This document shows, one piece after another, positions 1-8,325 of a stretch of 35,250 nucleotides of DNA. The position numbers and the translations under genes were made by a program. Source of the DNA: Bacteroidota bacterium (GTDB lineage: Bacteria; Bacteroidota; Ignavibacteria; Ignavibacteriales; Ignavibacteriaceae); contig JAEXTR010000343.1 of assembly GCA_023406915.1 (NCBI GenBank), forward strand, positions 1 through 35,250, in the 5' to 3' direction. Each line of letters begins with the position of its first letter. Positions within the stretch are counted from its first letter, which is position 1. Under the pieces are notes generated by a model. The model ran no database searches and was not told the origin of the DNA. It saw nothing but the letters and a program-made list of their open reading frames with translations.

Positions 1-693
1 TGCAATTCCAAGCGCTGTATTCACTAGTGCTTCTGAAATTCCATTTGCAAGGGCTACAGCATCTGGTGCACCAGCAGTTGCAAGGGCGGCGAATGCCTTA
101 ATCATTCCAATAACTGTTCCCAATAAACCCATGAGTGTGGCAATAGATGCGATAGTTGCCAGAATTACAAGATTCTGTTCCAGCATCGGGAGCTCGAGTG
201 AGGTAGCTTCCTCAATTTCTTGTTTTATCGCTACTACCTTTTGGTCTTTGTTCAGCTGTTCGTTGTCTGCCATCTCCCGGTATTTGAGTATGCCGGCCTT
301 TACAACATTCGCAACTGAACCGCGCTGTGTATCACAAGCTTCAATGGCAGCATCAAAATCCTCTTTAGGCTTGGAAAGATGGCTGTATATGCCACGAACA
401 AAGGCAGCAATCTTGCCCTTTCCTTTTGATTTTGAAATGGTTATAAAGCGTTCAATAGTGAAGGTTATTACTGAAAGCAGCAGAGTTAGTAGTATAGGCA
501 CAATGATTCCGCCTTTATAGACTATACCAAGATAATTGTTTGGAAGCGGATGGTTAGCGGGATTTCCCCCCTGAAAATTCTCTGGATTACCCAGAATATT
601 GTAGTACACAAAAAATGAAACAACAAATAAGACAGGAATTGCAATACCAGCAAATCCAGAAAAGAATGTTTTCAGAAATGAACTGTTTTTCAC
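1..693 (-). CDS. exbB: MotA/TolQ/ExbB proton channel family protein (3' end outside window)
   Basis: Inner-membrane proton-channel subunit of the ExbB/TolQ/MotA family, which with an ExbD/TolR partner uses the proton motive force to drive TonB- or Tol-type machines. I read 231 codons from a GTG at 693, with GGAG six bases upstream deciding the start; an ATG in another frame further upstream is a shadow. Hydrophobic segments lie near residues 8-30, 62-82 and 180-206. The last has the glycine-rich pattern 'LMGLLGTVIGMIKAF' typical of the channel helix, and 'ERFITISKSKGKGK' follows the second helix as in Bacteroidota ExbB proteins. The frame is open to the left edge, so the C-terminus and any exbD lie outside. 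A sigma-54 promoter and paired operator sites precede it, so it is probably the first gene of an operon controlled by the adjacent NtrC-type regulator. Confidence 0.9.
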   Translation of the reverse strand, partial: MKNSSFLKTFFSGFAGIAIPVLFVVSFFVYYNILGNPENFQGGNPANHPLPNNYLGIVYKGGIIVPILLTLLLSVITFTIERFITISKSKGKGKIAAFVRGIYSHLSKPKEDFDAAIEACDTQRGSVANVVKAGILKYREMADNEQLNKDQKVVAIKQEIEEATSLELPMLEQNLVILATIASIATLMGLLGTVIGMIKAFAALATAGAPDAVALANGISEALVNTALGIA

Positions 694-731
694 AATCTAC
701 TCCAGTAAATGAAAAATGAAATACTGGAGCT

Positions 732-748
732 ATGCAATTCCCATACCA
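732..748 (-). promoter_or_regulatory. Sigma-54 (-24/-12) promoter of exbB
   Basis: Read on the minus strand the site is TGGTATGGGAATTGCAT. It has GG of the -24 element, ten intervening bases, then GC of the -12 element inside TTGCA. This matches the invariant positions and strict spacing of the sigma-54 consensus TGGCACG-N4-TTGCA, with mismatches only at two less constrained -24 positions. Transcription would begin near 722, giving a leader of about 30 bases before the GTG of exbB. The neighbouring regulator carries GAFTGA, the motif that contacts sigma-54. Confidence 0.72.
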
Positions 749-843
749 CAAAGCCGGATTGTTCGTAGAACCCGTTTTTGTCTCAAAAATAATGAGTTCT
801 GTGCTTCTTCGAGTTGAATTGAGTGATGGGGCCGTTTTTCCGA

Positions 844-879
844 ATTTCAAAATGAAATCCTGACATTTCAAAATGAAAG
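844..879. promoter_or_regulatory. Tandem dyad sites, probable enhancer for the NtrC-type regulator
   Basis: Two near-identical dyads: ATTTCAAAATGAAAT at 844-858 and ATTTCAAAATGAAAG at 865-879. Each has 6-base arms ATTTCA/TGAAAT (one mismatch in the second) around a 3-base AAA centre. Their centres are 21 bp apart, two helical turns, so both would face the same side of the DNA. They sit about 120-155 bp upstream of the start expected from the sigma-54 promoter at 732-748, the usual distance for enhancer sites of NtrC-family activators. Assignment to the adjacent regulator is inference. Confidence 0.65.
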
Positions 880-902
880 CTGATTACGGAAGTACTAATC
901 CC

Positions 903-2225
903 TCAAAGGTTATATAATCTTCTTTTTCGCCAAAGAGTTGCTTCAGAAATACCCAATATCTGGCAGGCATCCTTTAATGTGGGCGCAGAATTCAACACGA
1001 CAGATATATGATTCCGCTCCAGCTCTTCTAAACTTTGAAGAGTAGTGGAAGGCTTCGTACCCCTGAAGAATTCAGGCGGTAAATCTTCACTTCTCAGCGT
1101 ATTATCTTTATTCATTATGAGCAATCGCTTCACAACATTCTCTAACTCACGGATATTTCCGGGCCATGAGTATGATCGTAGAACGGAGAGAAGAGATTCT
1201 TCAATTGTGAAGGCAACCTCTGGTGCATACTTGCTGAGTAGGTATTCTACTAACTCAGGTATGTCTTCACTTCGATCTCTCAGTGCCGGGATAGTAAACT
1301 TCATTGCGCTGAGCCGATAATAAAAATCCTCCCGCAGATTTCCAGTTCTCATTTCTTCCTGTGTATTCCTGTTTGTTGCGGCAATGATCCTTACGTTGAC
1401 TTTTCTGAGCTGGCTATCCCCGACTCTTTCAAATTCACCATACTGAAGAAACCTGAGTAGCTTTACCTGCAAATAAGGGGGAAGCTCTGCAACTTCGTCT
1501 AGAAATAACGTGCCGCCATCAGCAAGCTCAAAACGTCCCGTTCTATCCTTCACGGCTCCTGTAAACGCTCCTTTTTTGTGTCCAAACACCTCGCTTTCAA
1601 AAAGATTTTCCGGTATAGCAGCACAATTTACTGCTATAAATCGTGAGGACACTCTTGGACTGGTAGTATGGATAATTCTGGCGAGCAACTCTTTTCCTGT
1701 TCCATTTTCTCCTTCTATAAGTACGGGGAAATCACTCTTGGCAACCTCACCCGCAATTTTCAGGCAATCCATCAGTGCTTTCGATTTTCCAACTATTCGG
1801 GTTGATTCTGACATCTCTGGAAGAAGTGCCCTGAGTGTTTTCAGTTCTGTGTTTAAGTGATGATACTCCCGGGCTTTATCAACATAATGCAGAAACTCTT
1901 TATGATTAAAGGGCTTTGTAATATAGTTGTAAGCTCCCTGTCTCATGGCATCAACTGCTGTCTCAATTGATGAAAACGCAGTCATCAAAGTCACGGTTGT
2001 ATCACTGCTGATTTTTTTAATCTCTCTGAGGATCTCAATTCCGTTTATCGGTGCCATCTTAAGATCAATAAATGCAAGACGGTAACGGTTCTTTCCTGCC
2101 GCTTCAAGAGCTTCTGTAGGAGACAAGTAAGAGTCATAGGTATACCCAGCGGCTTCGAGGGCGTAGCCAATCATTTTGAGGATATTTTTTTCGTCATCAA
2201 CTACTAAAATTTCAGGAAATTTCAT
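903..2225 (-). CDS. Sigma-54-dependent response regulator (NtrC family)
   Basis: A 440-residue bacterial enhancer-binding protein with three domains in the usual order. The receiver (about 1-120) has acidic residues D10/D11, phospho-acceptor D54 in 'FIDLKM' and K104. The AAA+ domain (about 142-375) has Walker A GENGTGKE at 172-179, GAFTGA at 219-224 and Walker B FLDE at 241-244. A Fis-type helix-turn-helix ends the protein ('LKDACQILGISEATLWRK'). The open frame extends 15 codons further upstream, but the receiver fold begins at the ATG at 2225, which is my start. It overlaps the 3' end of the kinase gene by 14 bases, indicating translational coupling and a cognate pair. All residues for phosphorylation, ATP hydrolysis and sigma-54 contact are intact. 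Its likely target is exbB just downstream. Confidence 0.95.
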   Translation of the reverse strand: MKFPEILVVDDEKNILKMIGYALEAAGYTYDSYLSPTEALEAAGKNRYRLAFIDLKMAPINGIEILREIKKISSDTTVTLMTAFSSIETAVDAMRQGAYNYITKPFNHKEFLHYVDKAREYHHLNTELKTLRALLPEMSESTRIVGKSKALMDCLKIAGEVAKSDFPVLIEGENGTGKELLARIIHTTSPRVSSRFIAVNCAAIPENLFESEVFGHKKGAFTGAVKDRTGRFELADGGTLFLDEVAELPPYLQVKLLRFLQYGEFERVGDSQLRKVNVRIIAATNRNTQEEMRTGNLREDFYYRLSAMKFTIPALRDRSEDIPELVEYLLSKYAPEVAFTIEESLLSVLRSYSWPGNIRELENVVKRLLIMNKDNTLRSEDLPPEFFRGTKPSTTLQSLEELERNHISVVLNSAPTLKDACQILGISEATLWRKRRLYNL

Positions 2226-4050
2226 CTCTGTACACCCGTAATGAAAAGGTAAACGAACTGCCTGAGCCAACCTTACTCTGCACGGTTAGCGTTCCTTGAT
2301 GCAGCTCTATAATCTCTTTGGCAATTGAGAGACCAAGTCCAACACTGCCAGGAACATTTGACTTTAACTGTTCGAATTTATTGAAAATCGAAGTGAGTTG
2401 CGAATCTGGAATTCCAACCCCCGTATCAGATATTATTACAGTAACACAATCTCCGGCATTTCTTGCAGATATTGTAATTGCACCATAATCTGTGAACTTA
2501 ATCGCATTTGACAATACATTGTCAACTGCCCTGTATAAATACTCATAATCTCCCGAAACTGGTTGAAGGTCCTCCTCAATATTAATATATAGGGGTATTC
2601 GCTTCTCCATACAGTGTAAGGCATGTGCTTTCTGGAGGGTGAGTAGCAGTTGTTTCATTTCAACCGCTTCGAAGCTCAGCTTCAGACTTCCGGATTCTAT
2701 TTTTGACAAGTCCAGGATTTCTTTGACAAGTCTGTTCAGCCTCGTATAATCTTCCTTCATTGTGTCAATTAGCTCAAGCTGCCTTTCACTCATTTCTCCA
2801 AAGGTCTTATCACCTAATATACTGAGCGCCATCCCTATAGATGTCAATGGTGTTTTTAATTCGTGCGACACCCTGCCCATAAATTCTGACTTAAGATGAT
2901 CTAATTCCTCATATTGCGTAATATTGTTGAAAAGAAATACAAATCCAGATAGCTGTGTATTCGGAATGCTCACCTCAGCTTTTACGACTCTGTAGTAATT
3001 CTTTCCGCCTGAAGAATCCGGAACTTCAATCTTGTTAAATCGAGAATCTGATGTCCGCATTGGCTTATCCTGCATCAATCCTTTTAATGAAGGTATGACG
3101 GTTTGTACTAAATTGTAGAGCGGATTCTCAAACAGAAAAACTTCACAAAATTTTGCGTTATAGGTCAGTATTCTCCCCTCGCCATCAACCAGAATAACTG
3201 GCTCATCCATACTCTGGATGATTGTCTCAAACTTCTCCTTTTCATACAATAATTTATTTATATTAAGGGTTTCATACGATTCGAGTTTCTGCGCCATCTT
3301 ATTGAACTCTTCTGATAACTGGGCTATTTCATCCTCACCGATGATTTCAACCCTTTCTTGAAATCGTCCTTCTGCAATCCTCTTTACAGAGTCAATGAGG
3401 TTATACACCGGTTTTGAAAGGTATGTCGCGAACCGGGTGCCGAAAATAAAATAAAGAAAAATTCCTGTTGTAGTAAGTAGCCCTATCATCAGGACAGCAC
3501 TTTTGATCGCCTCATCCACTTCTCTGATGATATTCTCCATAAAATGATTATTTACATCAAAAATTGCATAGCATTTCTGCTTGAGGTTTTGGATGAGTGC
3601 GATGATCTCTCTGAAATAAAGCTCCTTATAAACTGTATTGTTTTTGGCTACCTCCTCTTGGTCAAGACGCAGATACAAATAGTCAATATATGCATCATAA
3701 TCGTGCTTTAACTCATCCAACAGCTTTTGTTCACGTGTGGTATATGCGCTTGTAAGTGCTTCCTTGTATGCATCTAAAAACTGGTTCTGAGCTTCTTTGA
3801 GAATGGAAAAACCCAGACTTTGCTTATTTGAAAACAAATCCAGCAATCCATATAGCTGCTTATCCAGTGACTTACTCATATTGTCAGCTGCAACTATACT
3901 CGTATAGTTTTGCACAAGTGAACGCCTGAAAGGTTCGGTGATGAGACTGTAACTGTAAAAGCTTAAGACAACAATAGCAAGCATCAGGATCAAGACAGCT
4001 ACAAATCCCAGAAGAATTTTTTTCTTCAGATTCATCTTTATTGATTTCAT
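2212..4050 (-). CDS. Membrane sensor histidine kinase (HAMP-PAS-HisKA-HATPase)
   Basis: A 612-residue transmembrane kinase that should phosphorylate the NtrC-type regulator encoded just after it. TM1 is about residues 11-33. A mostly alpha-helical periplasmic sensor of about 150 residues follows, then TM2 near 184-204, HAMP 208-262, PAS 270-380, HisKA with 'SHELKTPLT' (phospho-acceptor H396), and an HATPase_c domain with the N box 'NVLSNAIKF', 'DTGVGIP' and 'GLGLSIAKEI'. The layout is like NtrB/KinB-type partners of NtrC-family regulators. The signal is unknown: the sensor region has no domain I can name and resembles a four-helix bundle in composition. Either M1 (4050) or M6 (4035) could start; neither has a strong Shine-Dalgarno. 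Confidence 0.93.
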   Translation of the reverse strand: MKSIKMNLKKKILLGFVAVLILMLAIVVLSFYSYSLITEPFRRSLVQNYTSIVAADNMSKSLDKQLYGLLDLFSNKQSLGFSILKEAQNQFLDAYKEALTSAYTTREQKLLDELKHDYDAYIDYLYLRLDQEEVAKNNTVYKELYFREIIALIQNLKQKCYAIFDVNNHFMENIIREVDEAIKSAVLMIGLLTTTGIFLYFIFGTRFATYLSKPVYNLIDSVKRIAEGRFQERVEIIGEDEIAQLSEEFNKMAQKLESYETLNINKLLYEKEKFETIIQSMDEPVILVDGEGRILTYNAKFCEVFLFENPLYNLVQTVIPSLKGLMQDKPMRTSDSRFNKIEVPDSSGGKNYYRVVKAEVSIPNTQLSGFVFLFNNITQYEELDHLKSEFMGRVSHELKTPLTSIGMALSILGDKTFGEMSERQLELIDTMKEDYTRLNRLVKEILDLSKIESGSLKLSFEAVEMKQLLLTLQKAHALHCMEKRIPLYINIEEDLQPVSGDYEYLYRAVDNVLSNAIKFTDYGAITISARNAGDCVTVIISDTGVGIPDSQLTSIFNKFEQLKSNVPGSVGLGLSIAKEIIELHQGTLTVQSKVGSGSSFTFSLRVYRDEIS

Positions 4051-4563
4051 ATCAATTTTACTTTGTCAAATAATAATTCATTCGATCGAGTGACAATGGG
4101 ACTTGCCCTCACTATCTAAAAACGCGATTCTTAGTGTTACTCATAAGACCGAAACTAGTGTCATTCATTTATGATGTTATTTCTGCCAAAATGAAAGCAA
4201 TCAAAGCCATTTCCTCTCTTCATTTTATCTAATCCAGGATTTGAGAAGTTTCATAGGAAATTATCAAACACTTTCATTAGCCTGTATGTTGTCAACAAAG
4301 ATCGTACCATAAAAACACTGATTATAATTCATAGAAGAAAACATATAAAAAGTACGTGAATCATTCTCCTCCCCCGATTGAAAAAGGAATATTCCGCTAC
4401 AGATGTCACTTTTCGAACATCTCTTAGAGGAAATATTTTTAACCCAAGCTATTTAGTCAAGAAACCTCAATTGTTAATTACTTATACACTACTTTTTTCC
4501 ATTTCTGTCACCTTGAAATTTGTTATTTTATATGTTCGTTTAAAAAACTTAGGATATCCTTCA
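4051..4563. other. AT-rich divergent intergenic region
   Basis: About 510 bases separate the leftward kinase gene from the rightward endonuclease gene. The reading frame that enters the endonuclease is open from 4378 through a TTG, but those 62 codons encode an unrelated hydrophobic, lysine-rich stretch before the real signal peptide, so I treat them as non-coding. I find no tRNA and no sigma-54 promoter with correct spacing on either strand. The only motif I can support is the copy of the exbB operator sequence at 4187-4198. Confidence 0.5.
4187..4198. promoter_or_regulatory. Third copy of the operator motif, upstream of the kinase gene
   Basis: CAAAATGAAAGC here is identical over 12 bases to the second exbB upstream dyad (869-880). 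The left arm is degraded, so only the right half of the dyad is kept. An inverted half-site TTCATTTT lies at 4219-4226. The motif is about 140 bases upstream of the kinase start, so the regulator may also control its own operon. Confidence 0.4.
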
Positions 4564-6213
4564 TTGAAATTCGTTTATAAAAGCATCACTCTGCTGATCC
4601 TTGTTCAGCTCTCACTCCTCGCTCAGATACATTCATCAACAGAATCAGTCACATTCCCTCAAATTAAGACAAAGACCACCGACAGTACAGTAATCTTTGT
4701 AAAGAACCTTTTCCCATCGGATAAAGAAGTGAAATTTTCCACTTCTGCTTCTGTGTACTCTGTGAACATTTCCTCAGCCATTATCCCGGTCGGAGACAGT
4801 CAACGCGTGGCAATATATTTCACCCCTGCCAGCAATATTGTGTATAATGGGGTGGTAATCGCTGTTACCAGTGATTCCCTTTCAGCGGTAGTAGTCAATC
4901 TGACCGGATCGGGGAAGTTCCAGGATACTTACGATGCCACGACGTTTAATAAATTCGATACCGAATTACGTTCTGCACTGAATGCGCTCGTGATAAACCA
5001 CACCTCTCTCGGGTATGATACCGGAAGAGACCGTATGTTCGAAAACATCGATAAACAACCCGGTGACACCATTGAATGTGTTTATACAGGCAGAAAAGTC
5101 AAAGCTGCAACCCGTACAAGCGCCCAGAGCCAGGGATTTAATACGGAACATACATGGCCACAGGGATTTTTTAATCAGTCTGAACCCATGCGGTCAGACA
5201 TTCATCATCTGTTTCCGACAGATGACGATGCAAACAATCGCAGATCCAATTATGCATTTGGTATTGTAACTACCGGAATCACCTGGCAGGTTGGCGGCAG
5301 CAAACTTGGTAAAAACAGTATTGGACAGACTGTATATGAACCCCGCGATGCTCATAAAGGTACGGCAGCCCGTTCTGTTCTCTACTTTATCACCCGCTAT
5401 CCAAACAATTACGGTTCATACTTATCAACTATCCAGGAAAATGTCCTGAGACAGTGGAATACCGACTTTCCACCTTTGCAAAAGGAATTGAATCGCAATA
5501 CTGGCGTTGCCACCTATCAGAAAAAACGAAATCCCTATATTGACCATTCTGAGTTTATTGACAGAATCTATAGCTTTTCTACCACTAATGTACGGCCCGT
5601 CTCACCAGTATTCTCAAATTACCCGTCTGCATTGAACTACGACACAACTGCTGCTGCCGATTCCTCCATCCAGTTTATTTATGTTGTGAACAGTGGTACT
5701 GGAACATTGCAGATTAATAGTGTCATGACAGGTACAAATGCCTTCACACCTGCATTCACAGCACCTACCATATCTGCTGGCACAACTCAGAAAATTGCGG
5801 TAACATTTAAACCGAACCAGGATGGCGTGTACTCCGATTCTCTGACAATCATTACATCAGCCGGCACAAGCATTCTTCCTCTCTCAGGTATTGCAGCTAC
5901 ACCGCTATCTGTTGATAACGATGGAGTGATGGAAAAAGATTTTGTAATTATGCAGAACTACCCAAACCCATTTAATGCTGAAACAAACTTTACTTTCAGC
6001 GTTCGCCAAACCTCCAACGTCCGAATTACGGTTTATGATGTTTTAGGCAAAGAGGTAGTAGAGGTGGTTGATAAGGCATTTTCGGCAGGGACCCATGTAG
6101 TTTCATGGCAAGGTACCGATGCACAGGGAGCCTTCTTATCAGGCGGTGTATATTTTGCAAAAGTCGAAAACCTTGCTTCTGCACAGATGCTGAAAATGGT
6201 TATTTTAAAGTAG
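4564..6213 (+). CDS. Secreted endonuclease I with T9SS sorting domain
   Basis: An extracellular non-specific nuclease of the EndA/NucM (endonuclease I) family, 549 residues from my start. I choose the TTG at 4564 because AGGA lies nine bases upstream and it directly precedes a signal peptide ('KFVYKSITLLILVQLSLLAQ'). The longer open frame from 4378 would bury that signal. Domains in order: beta-sandwich of choice-of-anchor D type (about 28-118); endonuclease I core (about 120-395) with 'NTEHTWPQ' at 193-200 (catalytic H196), 'DIHHLFP' at 212-218 and 'NRRSNYAFG' at 225-233; a second similar beta-sandwich (about 400-510); and a C-terminal domain with 'QNYPNPFN' that ends 'LKMVILK', the type A T9SS sorting signal. 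Likely role is release of nucleotides from environmental DNA. Confidence 0.9.
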   Translation: MKFVYKSITLLILVQLSLLAQIHSSTESVTFPQIKTKTTDSTVIFVKNLFPSDKEVKFSTSASVYSVNISSAIIPVGDSQRVAIYFTPASNIVYNGVVIAVTSDSLSAVVVNLTGSGKFQDTYDATTFNKFDTELRSALNALVINHTSLGYDTGRDRMFENIDKQPGDTIECVYTGRKVKAATRTSAQSQGFNTEHTWPQGFFNQSEPMRSDIHHLFPTDDDANNRRSNYAFGIVTTGITWQVGGSKLGKNSIGQTVYEPRDAHKGTAARSVLYFITRYPNNYGSYLSTIQENVLRQWNTDFPPLQKELNRNTGVATYQKKRNPYIDHSEFIDRIYSFSTTNVRPVSPVFSNYPSALNYDTTAAADSSIQFIYVVNSGTGTLQINSVMTGTNAFTPAFTAPTISAGTTQKIAVTFKPNQDGVYSDSLTIITSAGTSILPLSGIAATPLSVDNDGVMEKDFVIMQNYPNPFNAETNFTFSVRQTSNVRITVYDVLGKEVVEVVDKAFSAGTHVVSWQGTDAQGAFLSGGVYFAKVENLASAQMLKMVILK

Positions 6214-6240
6214 ACTTTTATTTGAAGAAGGATATACACA

Positions 6241-6603
6241 ATGGCTGTGCATATTATGAAGCCCTCAGTTATTGAGGCTGCTGGCAACAAACCTAAAATT
6301 ATTGAAGAGTACTTCGGAAGAGTAAATTCAGGCACATCGGCCCTGAGCATTGCGAAGATGCAAAGCCCCGGAGGTTGGGTGGAACCAGGTCAGCGCCCTG
6401 AATTTGATGAGTACACAGTTGTGTTGAAAGGCGCTTTGCAGGTAAATACTGAATCTGGGACAATCATTGTAAAAGCGGGCGAGTGTATTTTAACCCAAGC
6501 AGGCGAATGGGTGCAGTATAGTTCACCTGATCCCGAAGGTGCGGAATACATTGCGGTGTGTGCACCTGCATTTTCACCCGATACTGTTCACAGAGATGAA
6601 TAA
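6241..6603 (+). CDS. Small cupin-domain protein
   Basis: A 120-residue single-domain cupin; an AAGAAGG Shine-Dalgarno lies about ten bases before the ATG. The sheet pattern and glycine-bounded motifs are visible ('EYTVVLKGALQV', 'GTIIVKAGECILTQAGEWVQY'). The first cupin motif lacks the usual HxH metal ligands ('GQRPEFDEYTVVLKG') and the second lacks its histidine, so a conventional mononuclear iron or manganese site is unlikely. It may bind a ligand without metal, or use acidic side chains. It lies 27 bases after the endonuclease gene and 29 before glnS, so cotranscription is possible. I do not know its substrate. Confidence 0.75.
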   Translation: MAVHIMKPSVIEAAGNKPKIIEEYFGRVNSGTSALSIAKMQSPGGWVEPGQRPEFDEYTVVLKGALQVNTESGTIIVKAGECILTQAGEWVQYSSPDPEGAEYIAVCAPAFSPDTVHRDE

Positions 6604-6632
6604 TATTTTATCTAAACTTATCAGAAACAACT

Positions 6633-8315
6633 ATGGCAAACGAGAACACGCAAAACGAATCTGGCAAAACAAAAAACTTCATCTATGAAATCATTGATGA
6701 TGACCTCAAATCCAATAAATGGAACGGAAAGGTACATACACGATTCCCTCCTGAACCGAACGGGTATCTCCACATTGGACATGCAAAGTCTATCTGCCTG
6801 AACTACGGTATTGCTGAGCATTACGGTGGTAAGTTTAATCTCCGTTTTGATGATACAAATCCTGAAAAAGAAGAACAGGAATATGTTGATTCAATTGTCG
6901 AGGATGTTACCTGGCTGGGGGCAAAGTTTGAAGACAGGATTTTATATGCTTCAGACTATTTTGAACAGATGTATCAGTATGCTGTTGATCTTATCAAAAA
7001 AGGGAAAGCCTATGTGTGTGATCTGAGCGGAGAAGAGATTCGTTCTACCAGAGGAACCCTTACTGAGCCGGGTAAGGAAAGCCCTTTCAGAAACAGATCT
7101 GTTGATGAAAACCTACAATTGTTTGAAGCTATGAGGCGCGGAGAATTCCCAAATGGCTCGAAAACATTACGCGCAAAAATCGATATGGGTTCACCCAATA
7201 TGAATCTCCGGGACCCTATTATGTACAGAATCGTGCACGCTGAACATCACAGACAGGGTAATAACTGGTGCCTGTACCCTACTTATGACTGGGCACATGG
7301 TCTGGAAGACTCACTTGAGGGTATCACTCATTCAATTTGTACGCTCGAGTTTGAAAATCATCGCCCTCTCTATGACTGGTATTTGGATGCATTGGAGATT
7401 TATCATCCTCAGCAGATTGAATTTGCGCGATTGAACCTGAGCTATACTGTGATGAGTAAACGAAAGCTTTTACAGCTGGTGAAGGAAGGATATGTAGACG
7501 GGTGGGATGATCCCCGAATGCCTACCATTTGTGGGTACAGAAGAAGGGGCTACACTCCGGAAGCTATCCGTAACTTTGCAGAAATAATTGGCGTTGCCAA
7601 ACGTGATGCAATGACTGATATTTCATTGCTTGAGTTCGCTATCCGCGATGATCTGAATAAAAAAGCACTCCGGAGAATGGCTGTACTGAAACCATTGAAG
7701 GTTGTGCTGACAAATTATCCTGATCAGACTGAAGAACTTGATGCAATCAACAATCCTGAAGATCCTGAAGCAGGGACAAGAAAAGTGGTTTTTGGCAAAG
7801 AGCTTTTTATTGAGCAAACTGACTTTATGGAAGAACCTGTAAAGGGTTATCATCGTTTAGCGCCCGGTACTGAAGTAAGATTACGGTATGCTTATATCAT
7901 CAAATGTGAGGAAGTAATCAAGGATGAGCAGGGCAATATTTCCGAACTCCGCTGTACGTATGATCCCGATACCAGAAGTGGTACAGGTACCAGTACAAAA
8001 AAAGTCAAGGGCACCATACACTGGGTTGCAGCAAATCATGCGGTCAAGGCTGAAGTTAGGTTGTACGACAGGTTGTTTACGGTGGAGAATCCCGGAACTC
8101 AGGATAACTGGCTTGAGTTAATTAACCCTGAATCACTTACCGTTCTGGAAGAAGTATATCTTGAGGCCGCACTCGGTTCAGTTCATCCAGGAGACAAAGT
8201 ACAGTTCGAACGACATGGTTACTTCTGTGCTGATACCAAACCATCATCTGATGGCAAACTTGTCTTTAACCGTACTGTCACCCTGAAAGACAGTTGGGGA
8301 AAAACAGGTAAGTAA
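6633..8315 (+). CDS. glnS: Glutaminyl-tRNA synthetase
   Basis: Cytoplasmic class I aminoacyl-tRNA synthetase charging tRNA-Gln with glutamine, 560 residues, the normal length of bacterial GlnS. The Rossmann catalytic domain contains 'PEPNGYLHIGHAKSI' (HIGH motif, about 40-54), 'LRFDDTNPEKE', 'YPTYDWAHGLEDSLEGITHSICTLEFENHRP' in part, and the KMSKS-type loop 'VMSKRKL'. The two-part beta-barrel anticodon-binding domain follows from about residue 340 and ends 'FNRTVTLKDSWGK'. A dedicated GlnRS means the organism need not rely wholly on the Glu-tRNA-Gln amidotransferase route. The start ATG has little Shine-Dalgarno. The gene converges on the EamA transporter with only ten bases between them. Confidence 0.97.
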   Translation: MANENTQNESGKTKNFIYEIIDDDLKSNKWNGKVHTRFPPEPNGYLHIGHAKSICLNYGIAEHYGGKFNLRFDDTNPEKEEQEYVDSIVEDVTWLGAKFEDRILYASDYFEQMYQYAVDLIKKGKAYVCDLSGEEIRSTRGTLTEPGKESPFRNRSVDENLQLFEAMRRGEFPNGSKTLRAKIDMGSPNMNLRDPIMYRIVHAEHHRQGNNWCLYPTYDWAHGLEDSLEGITHSICTLEFENHRPLYDWYLDALEIYHPQQIEFARLNLSYTVMSKRKLLQLVKEGYVDGWDDPRMPTICGYRRRGYTPEAIRNFAEIIGVAKRDAMTDISLLEFAIRDDLNKKALRRMAVLKPLKVVLTNYPDQTEELDAINNPEDPEAGTRKVVFGKELFIEQTDFMEEPVKGYHRLAPGTEVRLRYAYIIKCEEVIKDEQGNISELRCTYDPDTRSGTGTSTKKVKGTIHWVAANHAVKAEVRLYDRLFTVENPGTQDNWLELINPESLTVLEEVYLEAALGSVHPGDKVQFERHGYFCADTKPSSDGKLVFNRTVTLKDSWGKTGK

Positions 8316-8325
8316 CTTTTAACGG

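Noticed and set aside
587..871. 94-residue leftward open frame overlapping exbB
   Set aside because: It is a different frame from exbB over the overlap, is cysteine-rich without pattern, and covers the sigma-54 promoter.
2226..2270. 15-codon upstream extension of the response regulator
   Set aside because: It lies wholly inside the kinase gene, and receiver domains start at the strand beginning 'EILVVDDE'.
4378..4563. 62-codon N-terminal extension of the endonuclease
   Set aside because: AT-rich, no ribosome site at its TTG, unrelated to the family, and it would place the signal peptide inside the protein.
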